Of a DNA stretch of 64,000 nucleotides, positions 20,372 through 28,313 are shown piece by piece. The first letter of the stretch is position 1; each line of letters begins with the position of its first letter. The notes under the pieces are model-generated. The model did not search any database. It saw nothing but the letters and a program-made list of their open reading frames with translations, and was not told where the DNA came from. A program made the translations under genes and the position numbers. Source of the stretch: Nocardia donostiensis (GTDB lineage: Bacteria; Actinomycetota; Actinomycetes; Mycobacteriales; Mycobacteriaceae); the NCBI RefSeq assembly GCF_002081715.1, contig NZ_MUKP01000018.1, positions 1 to 64,000 on the forward strand, read 5' to 3'.

Positions 20372-23300
20372 TCAGCCGCGAGCCATATCCACAAACCTCG
20401 ACAAATGCAATTGGTGAGCGACGGTAATTGTGGCGGTCGGGCCGTTTCGGTGTTTTCCGAGAATTAAATCTGCTTCACCACCACGCGGATCGTCGCGTTC
20501 AAAAGCGTCGGGACGGTGTAAAAGAATCACCATATCGGCATCTTGTTCCAGGGAATTATGCAAAGAAACCCCTTGTGCAACAAAATTATTTGTTCCTGGA
20601 ACTGTGCCATCGTATACATCTTGCTCGCCGAGAGAGGTGACCTCGACGATTCGATCCCAGAAGACATCGTTTGTCGCGAACATCTCGATATCGGCGTCCT
20701 GCAGGGCCTGTGCGACCCTGGCAAGCCTCGCCCTGCTGGGTGAACGCTTCCACATGGCGGAACCACAGAAACGCGAATTCATCGCGGCCGCGAACTGGCG
20801 ATGAGTGATCTCTTTGGCCGCCAGAAGGGTCCGTACCTGAGACCAGATTTCTTTCGGCACAGTATCGACGTTGGTATTGCGAGCCATCGGAGCGAGTTCG
20901 ACGAGTGCCTTTTCGGCGGCGACGCCACGGACTCCGTGGCAGCCGACGTCGCGGAGGAAGATGGTCTGGTTGTCCGCACCGTCGATCGTCAAGTGCCAGC
21001 AGTCGCGGTAGCCGGACTTAGGCACCTGCTTGATCCGCCCGTGCACTCCCAGCCGAAGTAGCAGCTGGGCGAGATCATCGACGAGACGGCGGCTGGTCGA
21101 CGCGTAGTAAACACGTGCCTGGCGTCCCTTGACATCCCAACGGACGGAGCCGTCCGTCGCCCACAGGTGCCGCAGGAACAGGGCGACCTGATCGTTTGGT
21201 AAAGCGAACACCTGCTGCGGGATGAATTTCTCGTAGCTGCGCAGCCCGAACAACCCGAGATCGTCGAGCCAGGCAGCGATCGGGTTCCGCTTGCCGTGGG
21301 TGAGGCGGTACGGCGCAGGCAGCCGCAGGGTGGTGACGCGGGCCGCCGCGTAGTCGTCGCGGACAGCTGTCACCCCGAAATGGGTAGCCGCTGCCGTCAC
21401 CGCCGCGAGGTTTTCCTCGTCGATACTGGCGTAGCGGATGGGCTGGCGTTTCACACAGGACCCGTCGCCGATCATATGCGCAAGCAGAATGACCTCGGCG
21501 TCCACCATTCGCATGGTGTGTACTGGCTCCGGCACGGATCGTGGTGTGGCGACTCGATCGCCGATTGTGAGGCGCTCCAGCGGGATCCATCCGTCTACAG
21601 TCAGGAAGGGATGGTTTCCGGTGGCTTCGACTTCGCGTCCCGAGGCCAGGCGCACCCGGAACACTTCCTTCTGGCCGCTGGGGAACACCTTCACCATCGG
21701 GCGGGCGACCATGCGCATCCGCTCGTCAAGCGACCACACCAGCGGTTGTTCGCCAGTGGCAAGCAACTCACCGAGCGTCGTCTCACCGCCTGTATCAGCC
21801 CGCAGGATCCGCGCCGAAGCGGGCAGACAACCCGATTCACGCAGGTCGGAAACCTGAGGACGTTTGTCAGTTCGCTGTTCCGGGCCGCGGTTCAACTGAC
21901 TGATTGCGACTACCGGAACTTCCAATTCCTTGGCCAGGAGTTTGAGGTTCCGAGAGAAATCCGAGACTTCCTGCTGCCGGGATTCGACCTTTTTCCCGGA
22001 GGTCATCAGCTGGAGATAGTCGACCACAACGAGTTTCAGGTCGTGCCGTTGCTTGAGCCGCCGCGCCTTGGCCCGGATTTCCATCATGGTGAGGTTCGGT
22101 GAATCGTCGACGAACAGCGGCGCCTCACTGATCTCGCTCATCCGCCGCGCCAGCTTCGTCCAGTCGTCATCGCTCATCCGCCCGGACCGCATATCCCCGA
22201 GCTTGATCTTCGCCTCCGCCGACAGCAGCCGCATGACGATCTCGGTCCGACTCATCTCCAGCGAGAAGATCACACTGGCCAGCCCGTGCCGGATAGATGC
22301 GCTGCGCATGAAATCCATGCCGAGGGTGGAGTTGTGCGTCGGCACCATGGTCGCGCCCGCAAGGTAGAGATGAGCGCTGTTGCCCACCTCGACACACCTC
22401 ACGGCCACGGGGTCGATTTTGCGGGCATCCACAATGCGCCGTGGGACGGAGGTCCCGGCCTCGAGCACACTATGGTTGAGCTTGTCGTCCTCAGTCCGGA
22501 GGCTATAGGCGATGTCACCGGTTGTCCGCACGCTGGGGCAAGGACCATCAGCGCGAGCGACAGTGATCCACTGATGCTGCTCGTCGGCGACGATTACCGC
22601 CCCATCGGAGAACTCGACCTCGTAGCAGGGGCGGCCCATCATCACCTCGGTCGCGGCGACGACACTAGTGGGTCTGCCCCGAGCATCGAGGAGTTCGTCG
22701 CCGACCTGGACCTCGCCCATGGTGGTCCAGCCGGTGGGTGTGGGAAGGGGGGTATCAAGAGCCAGTGCTTTGCCCACTCCAGGCCTGGCGGCGACGATGA
22801 TCATCTGGCCCGGGTGCAGGCCGTTGGTGACCTCGTCCAGTTCGGTGAACCCGGTGGGGACGCCGAGGGAGATACCGCCGCGGCTGGCGATGGAGTCGAT
22901 TTCGTCCATCGTGGGCTGGAGCAGGTCTTCCAGGGGGAGGAAGTCTTCGCTGGTGCGGCGTTCGGTGACCTCGTAGACCTCGGCTTGGGCGCGGTCGACG
23001 ACCTCCGCGACGTCTTGGCCGTCGGCGCCCGCGTAGCCGTATTGCACGATGCGGGTACCCGCTTCCACCAGACGGCGCAGGATCGCCTTCTCGGCGACGA
23101 TTTCGGCGTAGTAGCCCGCGTTGGCGGCGGTGGGGACGGTTTGGGTGAGGGTGACCAGGTAGGGGGCGCCGCCGATGCGTTTGAGTTCGCCGCGGCGGTC
23201 GAGGCCAGCGGCGACGGTGACCGGGTCAGCAGGTTCGCCGCGGCCGTACAGGTCGAGGATGGTGTCGTAGATGGCCTGGTGGGCGGGGCGGTAGAAGTCA

Positions 23301-23467
23301 CCGGGACGGATCACCTCGACGACGTCGGCGATGGCGTCCTTGCTGAGCAGCATGCCGCCGAGCACCGACTGTTCGGCCGCCATATCATGCGGTGGCTGCC
23401 GGCCGAAGTCCTCGCCCGGCGGTTCCGGCGGGTAGTCCGTGTGCCCACGGTCATCGACGACTGCCAT
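20372..23467 (-). CDS. dnaB: Replicative DNA helicase DnaB with two inteins
   Basis: 1031-residue precursor encoding a 460-residue DnaB after splicing. The start ATG 23467 gives MAVVDDRGHTD, matching the mycobacterial N-terminus; an upstream in-frame GTG at 23503 is less likely. The N-terminal primase-interacting domain is followed by the RecA-like motor, whose P-loop ARPGVGK/S is interrupted by intein 1. The later motif DLRESG/S is interrupted by intein 2. Other motor motifs are intact: SLEMSRTEIVMR, LVVVDYLQLM (Walker B) and the C-terminal GKHRNGPT. Role: ring helicase unwinding DNA at the replication fork. Both inteins must splice for activity because each splits a catalytic motif. Confidence 0.95.
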   Translation of the reverse strand: MAVVDDRGHTDYPPEPPGEDFGRQPPHDMAAEQSVLGGMLLSKDAIADVVEVIRPGDFYRPAHQAIYDTILDLYGRGEPADPVTVAAGLDRRGELKRIGGAPYLVTLTQTVPTAANAGYYAEIVAEKAILRRLVEAGTRIVQYGYAGADGQDVAEVVDRAQAEVYEVTERRTSEDFLPLEDLLQPTMDEIDSIASRGGISLGVPTGFTELDEVTNGLHPGQMIIVAARPGVGKALALDTPLPTPTGWTTMGEVQVGDELLDARGRPTSVVAATEVMMGRPCYEVEFSDGAVIVADEQHQWITVARADGPCPSVRTTGDIAYSLRTEDDKLNHSVLEAGTSVPRRIVDARKIDPVAVRCVEVGNSAHLYLAGATMVPTHNSTLGMDFMRSASIRHGLASVIFSLEMSRTEIVMRLLSAEAKIKLGDMRSGRMSDDDWTKLARRMSEISEAPLFVDDSPNLTMMEIRAKARRLKQRHDLKLVVVDYLQLMTSGKKVESRQQEVSDFSRNLKLLAKELEVPVVAISQLNRGPEQRTDKRPQVSDLRESGCLPASARILRADTGGETTLGELLATGEQPLVWSLDERMRMVARPMVKVFPSGQKEVFRVRLASGREVEATGNHPFLTVDGWIPLERLTIGDRVATPRSVPEPVHTMRMVDAEVILLAHMIGDGSCVKRQPIRYASIDEENLAAVTAAATHFGVTAVRDDYAAARVTTLRLPAPYRLTHGKRNPIAAWLDDLGLFGLRSYEKFIPQQVFALPNDQVALFLRHLWATDGSVRWDVKGRQARVYYASTSRRLVDDLAQLLLRLGVHGRIKQVPKSGYRDCWHLTIDGADNQTIFLRDVGCHGVRGVAAEKALVELAPMARNTNVDTVPKEIWSQVRTLLAAKEITHRQFAAAMNSRFCGSAMWKRSPSRARLARVAQALQDADIEMFATNDVFWDRIVEVTSLGEQDVYDGTVPGTNNFVAQGVSLHNSLEQDADMVILLHRPDAFERDDPRGGEADLILGKHRNGPTATITVAHQLHLSRFVDMARG
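20555..21829 (-). mobile_element. DnaB intein 2, LAGLIDADG homing-endonuclease intein
   Basis: 425-residue class 1 intein at the DLRESG/S site. It starts with Cys1 (CLPASARILRADTGG) and ends GVSLHN before Ser+1. The splicing block B motif is TGNHPFLT. Two LAGLIDADG-type motifs are visible, LLAHMIGDGS and FLRHLWATDGSV, each with its acidic residue present, so the endonuclease may be active. It occupies the same site class as well-known mycobacterial DnaB inteins. Confidence 0.93.
22331..22768 (-). mobile_element. DnaB intein 1, class 3 (Trp-Cys-Thr) mini-intein
   Basis: 146-residue intein between GVGK and Ser of the P-loop. Residue 1 is Ala (ALALDTPLPTPTGW), so standard class 1 N-S acyl shift is impossible. 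The class 3 signature is complete: Trp67 in ADEQHQWIT, Cys125 in VRCVEV (block F nucleophile) and Thr144 in VPTHN, with Asn146 last and Ser+1 in the extein. No LAGLIDADG or other endonuclease block is present, so it is a mini-intein. Confidence 0.92.
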
Positions 23468-23700
23468 CAGACTCGACTGTCCTCTCCTTCGGACCGGGCT
23501 CACCCTGTTGACGACTTGTTGTACTCCCCGAGTACGACATGTTCGGCAGGTGCTCAGCCCCCGGTTTCTGGCCGCTCGACCGGCGCTTTCGCCGATCCAG
23601 CTACCACCCCTGGCAGCCGCCGAGCCGTGCCGTCACTGCGGTGCTGAGCACGGTGCTGCGACGAACCTAAGCGACCATCCATCCACACACCAAACGGGGT

Positions 23701-23976
23701 TGTGGACAGACCTGTGGATAACTTGTGGATAGTTAACCGATCGATGTGCACCCCTTGTGGATAACTTGGGGAGAACGCAGGCGCGTTTCGGCAAAGGCGC
23801 AGATAGCTACACCTTTCCCTGGCTGTGGATATGTGGATAAAACAAGTCTCGGCGTGTCGGTTCAGATGAACAGCCGGGCGTGTTGAGTTAACGACATAAC
23901 GAACAGATATGGCCTAGATCACAATACGGTCGGTCGGTTTCGCCGGTGATCCACAGCATGCACATCCTGTGGATAA
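23701..23976. promoter_or_regulatory. Cluster of DnaA boxes
   Basis: Four exact TGTGGATAA boxes (reverse complement of TTATCCACA) lie at 23713-23721, 23756-23764, 23832-23840 and 23968-23976. One-mismatch boxes are TGTGGATAG at 23724-23732, TGTGGATAT at 23824-23832 and TGATCCACA in the opposite orientation at 23947-23955; a weaker TGTGGACAG begins at 23701. Eight boxes in 276 bases is far above chance for a high-GC genome. Neither dnaA nor dnaN is adjacent, so this is more likely a DnaA-titration or dnaB-control site than the origin itself. Confidence 0.85.
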
Positions 23977-24084
23977 ATCGTGCAAGACAAACCAGCGCAT
24001 GCTCGCCACGTGCACTCGACAGCGGACACCGCCGGATATAGCTAACTTTTAGCTACCGCACCCCGAGGCGGTCCAGAAGGGAAC

Positions 24085-24128
24085 AGCCGAAGACCACACT
24101 CGCATAGATACGAGCGTGACCTTCGGCT
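24085..24128 (-). terminator. Hairpin terminator of the rpsF-ssb-rpsR-rplI operon
   Basis: Outer arms AGCCGAAG (24085-24092) and CTTCGGCT (24121-24128) are perfect complements. An inner stem CACnCTCG/CGAGnGTG extends the hairpin. It starts 31 bases after the rplI stop in the direction of transcription. Confidence 0.7.
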
Positions 24129-24158
24129 TGTGCCTGGCCCTCAGGTAATCGCCGCCGA

Positions 24159-24617
24159 TCAGCTCGCGGCGGCAGTGACCTCGAGAGCGAACTTGGCGAC
24201 CACATCGGCGTGCAGGTGCACGGTCACCGCGTGCTTGCCGGTGGACTTGATATGCGTCTTCGGCAGTTCGATGCTGCGCTTGTCCACAGCCGGACCACCA
24301 GCCGATTTGATGGCCGCAGCCACATCGGACTGGGTCACCGAACCGAACAGCTTGCCGGTGCCCGCGGTCTTGACCGCCAGCGACACCGACTCCAAGCCCT
24401 CGATGGCCTGCTTCAGCTCGTTGGCGTGGTCCAGGTCGCGCACTCGACGAGCTTCCTGCGACCGGCGGATCCCCTCGACCTGCTTCTGCGCACCACGGGT
24501 GGCGACGATCGCCAGACCGCGCGGCAGCAGGTAGTTGCGGCCGTAACCGTCCTTGACCTCGACGGTGTCACCAGGAGCGCCGAGGTTGTCCACATCGGCA
24601 GTCAGAATGAGCTTCAT
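24159..24617 (-). CDS. rplI: 50S ribosomal protein L9
   Basis: 152-residue L9 with the standard two-domain plan. The N-terminal rRNA-binding domain is [13 protein letters not shown], with the family signature [21 protein letters not shown] near 16-36. A long central helix leads to the C-terminal domain with [16 protein letters not shown]. It is the last gene of the rpsF-ssb-rpsR-rplI operon, 18 bases after rpsR. It binds 23S rRNA near the base of the L1 stalk. Confidence 0.97.
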   Translation of the reverse strand: MKLILTADVDNLGAPGDTVEVKDGYGRNYLLPRGLAIVATRGAQKQVEGIRRSQEARRVRDLDHANELKQAIEGLESVSLAVKTAGTGKLFGSVTQSDVAAAIKSAGGPAVDKRSIELPKTHIKSTGKHAVTVHLHADVVAKFALEVTAAAS

Positions 24618-24635
24618 CTGAAGTACCGCCCTTTC

Positions 24636-24887
24636 TCAGCGAGCCGTCGACACGTAAGGCAGCAGCGCCACCTCACGCGAGTTCTTGACGGCAACCGCGA
24701 TATCGCGCTGGTGCTGCACGCAGTTGCCGGTCACCCGGCGGGCACGGATCTTGCCGCGATCGCTGACGTACTTGCGCAGCAGCGGCGTGTCCTTGTAATC
24801 GATCTTGACGAGTCCGGACTTGGCTTCTTTGCAGAAGGTGCAAGCCTTCTTCTTGAGCACCTTTTCGCGCGCAGGCGACTTAGGCAT
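24636..24887 (-). CDS. rpsR: 30S ribosomal protein S18 (zinc-type)
   Basis: 83-residue S18, partner of S6 on the 30S platform. It has the signature [24 protein letters not shown]. Cysteines at [10 protein letters not shown] and TGNCVQHQ mark the zinc-binding C+ form; actinobacteria often keep a second, Cys-less copy elsewhere for zinc starvation. It lies 57 bases after ssb, with a GC hairpin in the gap, and 18 bases before rplI. Confidence 0.97.
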   Translation of the reverse strand: MPKSPAREKVLKKKACTFCKEAKSGLVKIDYKDTPLLRKYVSDRGKIRARRVTGNCVQHQRDIAVAVKNSREVALLPYVSTAR

Positions 24888-24912
24888 CTTCGTTCAACTC
24901 CGTATTCTTGGT

Positions 24913-24930
24913 GGCCCGCCGTCGCGGGCC
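24913..24930 (-). promoter_or_regulatory. Short GC hairpin in the ssb-rpsR gap
   Basis: Perfect 7-base stem GGCCCGC / GCGGGCC with loop CGTC, between the ssb stop and the rpsR start. It may attenuate transcription or stabilise the mRNA; there is no T-run. Confidence 0.35.
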
Positions 24931-24944
24931 GGTGCGGGCCGTCG

Positions 24945-25475
24945 TCAGAACGGCGGTTCGTCATCCATGCGGCCGCCGCCCCCGAAGGAGCCGGCCGCGG
25001 GCGCGCTGCCCCACGGGTCGTCCGCGGCCTGCTGGCCGGAACGTCCGCCGCCACTGTTGGCGTTGTAGTTACCACCACCGCCGGAACCGAATCCGCCACC
25101 GCCACCGCCGCGGCTGGTCTTGTTGACCTTGGCCGTTGCGTAGCGCAGCGAGGGACCGACCTCGTCGACCTCGAGCTCGACGACTGTGCGCTTCTCGCCC
25201 TCGCGGGTTTCGAAGGAGCGCTGCTTGAGCCGTCCGCTCACGATCACCCGGGATCCCCTTGTCAGGCTCTCGGCAACATTCTCCGCAGCTTCGCGCCAGA
25301 TATTGCAGCGCAGGAACAGCGCTTCGCCGTCTTTCCACTCATTGGTATTACGGTCGAAAATCCGGGGCGTCGAGGCGACGGTGAAGTTCGCCACCGCGGC
25401 GCCCGCGGGCGTGAATCGAAGCTCGGGGTCGGCCGTCAGGTTTCCGATAACGGTGATGACCGTGTCGCCTGCCAT
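24945..25475 (-). CDS. ssb: Single-stranded DNA-binding protein
   Basis: 176-residue SSB. The OB-fold occupies residues 1-115, beginning [21 protein letters not shown], with [22 protein letters not shown] in the middle. A Gly/Asn-rich flexible linker follows, then the acidic tip MDDEPPF, which recruits replication and repair partners. The start ATG 25475 has AGGAGGAACCAC just upstream; an in-frame start 12 codons earlier lacks a site. It sits between rpsF and rpsR as in most actinobacteria. Confidence 0.97.
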   Translation of the reverse strand: MAGDTVITVIGNLTADPELRFTPAGAAVANFTVASTPRIFDRNTNEWKDGEALFLRCNIWREAAENVAESLTRGSRVIVSGRLKQRSFETREGEKRTVVELEVDEVGPSLRYATAKVNKTSRGGGGGGFGSGGGGNYNANSGGGRSGQQAADDPWGSAPAAGSFGGGGRMDDEPPF

Positions 25476-25567
25476 GTGGTTCCTCCTGCTCGGTGTGCAG
25501 TCCGGGTGCACTCGCTTGTTGCGCTAGAGCCTAGAGACAGGCACCGACGCAAACGAGTGCTCGCGAA

Positions 25568-25855
25568 CTACTTGTCGTTGCGCAGAACCTTGGTGCGCAG
25601 CACCGACTCGTTGAGTCCGAGCTGGCGGTCGAGCTCGCTGACCGTGGCCGGCTCGGCGGTCAGGTCGATCACCGCGTAGATACCTTCGGCCTGCTTGCGG
25701 ATCTCGTAGGCGAGGCGCTTGCGACCCCAAATGTCGACCTTGTCGATCTTGCCGCCATCGGAGCGAACAACGCTGAGCATGTTCTCCAGGGACGGTCCGA
25801 CGGTGCGCTCGTCCAGGCTCGGATCGAGAATTACCATCACTTCGTAATGACGCAC
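25568..25855 (-). CDS. rpsF: 30S ribosomal protein S6
   Basis: 95-residue S6 beginning with GTG 25855 behind AGGAGGTGATTG. It contains [17 protein letters not shown] at the N-terminus, the [20 protein letters not shown] core and the C-terminal [10 protein letters not shown]. It pairs with S18 on 16S rRNA. First gene of the operon with ssb, rpsR and rplI; the 5-prime leader has a candidate regulatory hairpin. Confidence 0.97.
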   Translation of the reverse strand: MRHYEVMVILDPSLDERTVGPSLENMLSVVRSDGGKIDKVDIWGRKRLAYEIRKQAEGIYAVIDLTAEPATVSELDRQLGLNESVLRTKVLRNDK

Positions 25856-25885
25856 GAACCAATCACCTCCTGTGGTCTCGGTGCG

Positions 25886-25904
25886 GCCACGGACGGTCCG
25901 TGGC
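25886..25904 (-). promoter_or_regulatory. Hairpin in the rpsF leader, possible S6:S18 autoregulatory site
   Basis: Perfect 8-base stem GCCACGGA / TCCGTGGC with a 3-base loop, 31-49 bases upstream of the rpsF start. It is followed on the mRNA by GCACCGAGACC, which includes a CACCG. S6:S18 complexes feed back on leader RNAs in several bacteria through structures with such a motif. The match is suggestive only. Confidence 0.35.
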
Positions 25905-26033
25905 AGGAGGTCGTCGCGTCAGCAACCGGGCAAGAGTACCTGAGCGGGTGCTGAGCTGCGAAATCGATCTCCTCCCGCATTCCCCAGCGGTGGTAGCTGC
26001 TGTTATCTCCGGCGATACGGCACGGCACCTAGG

Positions 26034-27440
26034 GTGGATCTCATGCCGAACGGTCCCGCAGCGAGCACGCTCGTCGCCGGTCCCGTATACCGCCGGGCGG
26101 CCGCGGCCATGACACTGCTGCTGTGCGGGCTGACCCTGTTGGTCGCGTACGCGAACAAAGCCCGTTGCGCGGGGTCGCCGTTCCGCACCGACGGGCGCAG
26201 CGCCGCTTTCGACGTGATCAAGGACTCGCATGTCTGCTACTCCGATATCCAGTACCTGTGGCTCGGCCGCGATATCGATCAGCATGTCTTTCCGTATATC
26301 AATGGGGGGATGAGCCCGGACGGCGCGTTGGTCGGCGGGGCGGTGGAATATCCGGTGCTCAGCGGCGTGCTGATGTGGCTCGGTGCGCTCGGAGCCGATA
26401 ACGACGCCATGTTCCTGCTGCGTTCGGCTCTGCTGCTGGCCCCGTTCGCGCTGGTGACGGCGTGGTTGCTGGAGCGAATGACGGGACGGGCGGCGCTGCT
26501 GTGGGCGGTGGGGCCGCCGCTGGTGCTCTACGCGTTCCACAACTGGGAGCTGCCGGTGGTGTGTACCTCGGTGGCCGCTATCTATGTGGTCACTATGCTG
26601 ACCAGATTTCCGCTGCGCACCAGGGGGATATGGGCCGCTGTCCTGCTTGCGCTCGGCTTCTGTCTCAAGATCTATCCGGGGATCTTCGTGCTGCCGCTGA
26701 TGCTGTATGTGCTCACCGGCGGTGGTGAGCGGGCGACCGGGACCGGGCCGCTCGCCGAACCGGGCCGCCGGTACGACGTGCGCGGTGCGCTGCTGACGGG
26801 TGCGGCTGCGGTCGGCACGGTGGTCGCGGTCAATTTACCGTTCGCGCTGGCGGGTTATCCCGGCTGGCGGGCTTCGATCGAATTCCAGCAGATGCGCCAG
26901 GCCGATATCACCACGAATTCGATCTGGTTTTGGGGTTTGCGGCCGGTGTTCGGCACGGGCGCGGTGGGCGAAGCGGCCTTCCAGGACACGGTGTCGATCG
27001 CTTCGCCCACGCTGGTGCTCGCTGCTTTCGTGTTGGCGGTGTGGTTGGGGTGGCGACGTTTCGAGATGACCGGGGTGTATCCGTGGGTCGCGGTGAGCGG
27101 CGCGATGCTGTGTGGGTTCTTGTTGTTCCACAAGGTGCACTCACCGCAGTACACCCTGTGGATAATTCCGTTTCTTGTGTTGCTCGAGGTGCCGTGGTCG
27201 CTGGTCGGGGCGTATCTGGTTGCCGATATCGCGATCGGAGTGGGGGTGTTCCGCTACTTCTATTCGCTCGGTTCGGGTAGTTCGGTCGAGGTGATGGAGA
27301 CGGTGGTCCAGTTCGGTGTCTGGGGGCGGGCCGCGCTGGCGGTGGTCTTGTTTTTCGTTTTCCTGCGCGCCGGGCCGCGGGTCCGCCGCACTGCCGTGGC
27401 ATCGACACATGGTTCCGGCGAGCTTGTGCCCATCCGATGA
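26034..27440 (+). CDS. GT87-type polyprenol-dependent mannosyltransferase-like membrane protein
   Basis: 468-residue polytopic membrane protein resembling GT-C glycosyltransferases of family GT87 (DUF2029). About ten hydrophobic segments; the first extracytoplasmic loop carries the acidic pair in CYSDIQYLWLGRDIDQHVFPYI, with VEYPVLSGVLMW after it. FCLKIYPGIFVLPLML and HKVHSPQYTLWIIPF are typical later motifs. The same family lies next to rpsF in M. tuberculosis (Rv0051), so the placement is ancestral. The likely role is adding a sugar from polyprenyl phosphate to cell-wall lipoglycan. Start GTG 26034; ATG 26043 is an alternative. Confidence 0.85.
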   Translation: MDLMPNGPAASTLVAGPVYRRAAAAMTLLLCGLTLLVAYANKARCAGSPFRTDGRSAAFDVIKDSHVCYSDIQYLWLGRDIDQHVFPYINGGMSPDGALVGGAVEYPVLSGVLMWLGALGADNDAMFLLRSALLLAPFALVTAWLLERMTGRAALLWAVGPPLVLYAFHNWELPVVCTSVAAIYVVTMLTRFPLRTRGIWAAVLLALGFCLKIYPGIFVLPLMLYVLTGGGERATGTGPLAEPGRRYDVRGALLTGAAAVGTVVAVNLPFALAGYPGWRASIEFQQMRQADITTNSIWFWGLRPVFGTGAVGEAAFQDTVSIASPTLVLAAFVLAVWLGWRRFEMTGVYPWVAVSGAMLCGFLLFHKVHSPQYTLWIIPFLVLLEVPWSLVGAYLVADIAIGVGVFRYFYSLGSGSSVEVMETVVQFGVWGRAALAVVLFFVFLRAGPRVRRTAVASTHGSGELVPIR

Positions 27441-27464
27441 TCCGCTGAGAGGACAACAGAACAT

Positions 27465-28097
27465 ATGCAGGAGCCGATCGATACCGGCCGGACCCGGGCT
27501 GCCTATGACGGGGTCGCCGACCTGTACGCCGAGCTTGTCGAGAATCACCTGGACGCGACCCCACTGGACCGTGCGGTGCTCAATGCGTTCGCCGAGTTGG
27601 TAGGCGACGGCCAGGTCGCGGATCTGGGGTGCGGTCCGGGACGGATGACGGCGTATCTGGCTGGGCTCGGTCTGGATGTATTCGGTATCGACCTTTCGCC
27701 CCGGATGATCGAACTGGCACGGCAGCGATACCCGCGACTCAGTTTCAGAGAAGGGACGCTGGAGGCGCTCGACCTGCCCGACGGTTCGGTGCGCGGTGTG
27801 CTGGCCTGGTTTTCGATCATTCATCTGCCGCCGGAACGGGTGCCCGGGGTACTCGCCGAGTTCCATCGGGTGCTCGAGACCGGCGGACACGCACTGCTCG
27901 GTTTTCAGACTTCGGATGTGCCGGGGGCGGTGGAATCGTTCGATCACAAGGTGGTGGAGGGTTACCGGTGGGCTCCTGACCGGCTGTCGGGCCTGCTCGG
28001 CGCCGCGGGTTTCGCGCCGGTCGCACGGATGGTGCGCGAACCTGCCGACAGCGAACGATTCGGGCAGGGGTCGATGCTGGTGATGAAGCAGGGCTGA
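27465..28097 (+). CDS. Class I SAM-dependent methyltransferase
   Basis: 210-residue Rossmann-fold methyltransferase. Motif I is VADLGCGPGRMTAYLAGLG near 50-68; FGIDLSPRMIELARQRYP and the later LAWFSIIHLPPERVPGVLAE complete the SAM-binding region. The substrate is unknown. It starts 24 bases after the GT87 gene and is probably co-transcribed, so a lipid or glycan acceptor is possible. Nothing unusual in length. Confidence 0.88.
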   Translation: MQEPIDTGRTRAAYDGVADLYAELVENHLDATPLDRAVLNAFAELVGDGQVADLGCGPGRMTAYLAGLGLDVFGIDLSPRMIELARQRYPRLSFREGTLEALDLPDGSVRGVLAWFSIIHLPPERVPGVLAEFHRVLETGGHALLGFQTSDVPGAVESFDHKVVEGYRWAPDRLSGLLGAAGFAPVARMVREPADSERFGQGSMLVMKQG

Positions 28098-28139
28098 ACC
28101 TGTCACCGCCGAATCAGGTGAATGGGTATTCTCAAAAAC

Positions 28140-28153
28140 TAGAACGTGTTACA
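28140..28153. promoter_or_regulatory. KstR-type operator
   Basis: TAGAACGTGTTACA fits the published KstR palindrome TNNAACNNGTTNNA at every defined base. It lies 161-174 bases upstream of the nitronate-monooxygenase-like gene. KstR represses sterol-catabolism genes in mycobacteria, rhodococci and nocardiae. Confidence 0.6.
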
Positions 28154-28313
28154 TTCGAGATATGGCACCCGTGCTGCCCGAGGAGGCCGCAACCGCGAAA
28201 TGGCGATATCCGCGGTGCGCGGCCGATTCGAGGCCGCCGGATGACACAGGCCGCGCCCGGATTCGCGCGGCAGATATGTAACCCGTTCCAGGGACAGGGA
28301 GACCACTACCGCC

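Larger units (their letters stand above)
23468..24158. other. 690-base dnaB-rplI intergenic region
   Basis: Gene-free region, markedly richer in A+T than its surroundings between 23.7 and 24.05 kb. It holds the dnaB leader, a cluster of DnaA boxes (separate entry) and the rplI terminator hairpin. No protein start with a plausible ribosome site was found. Confidence 0.7.

Noticed and set aside
22286..23647. Plus-strand ORF of 453 codons opposite dnaB
   Set aside because: Shadow of dnaB with Gly/Asp/Val repeats typical of antisense frames.
23701..23976. Chromosomal origin of replication
   Set aside because: DnaA boxes are present but dnaA, dnaN and gyrase genes are not adjacent; dnaB and rplI flank the site instead.
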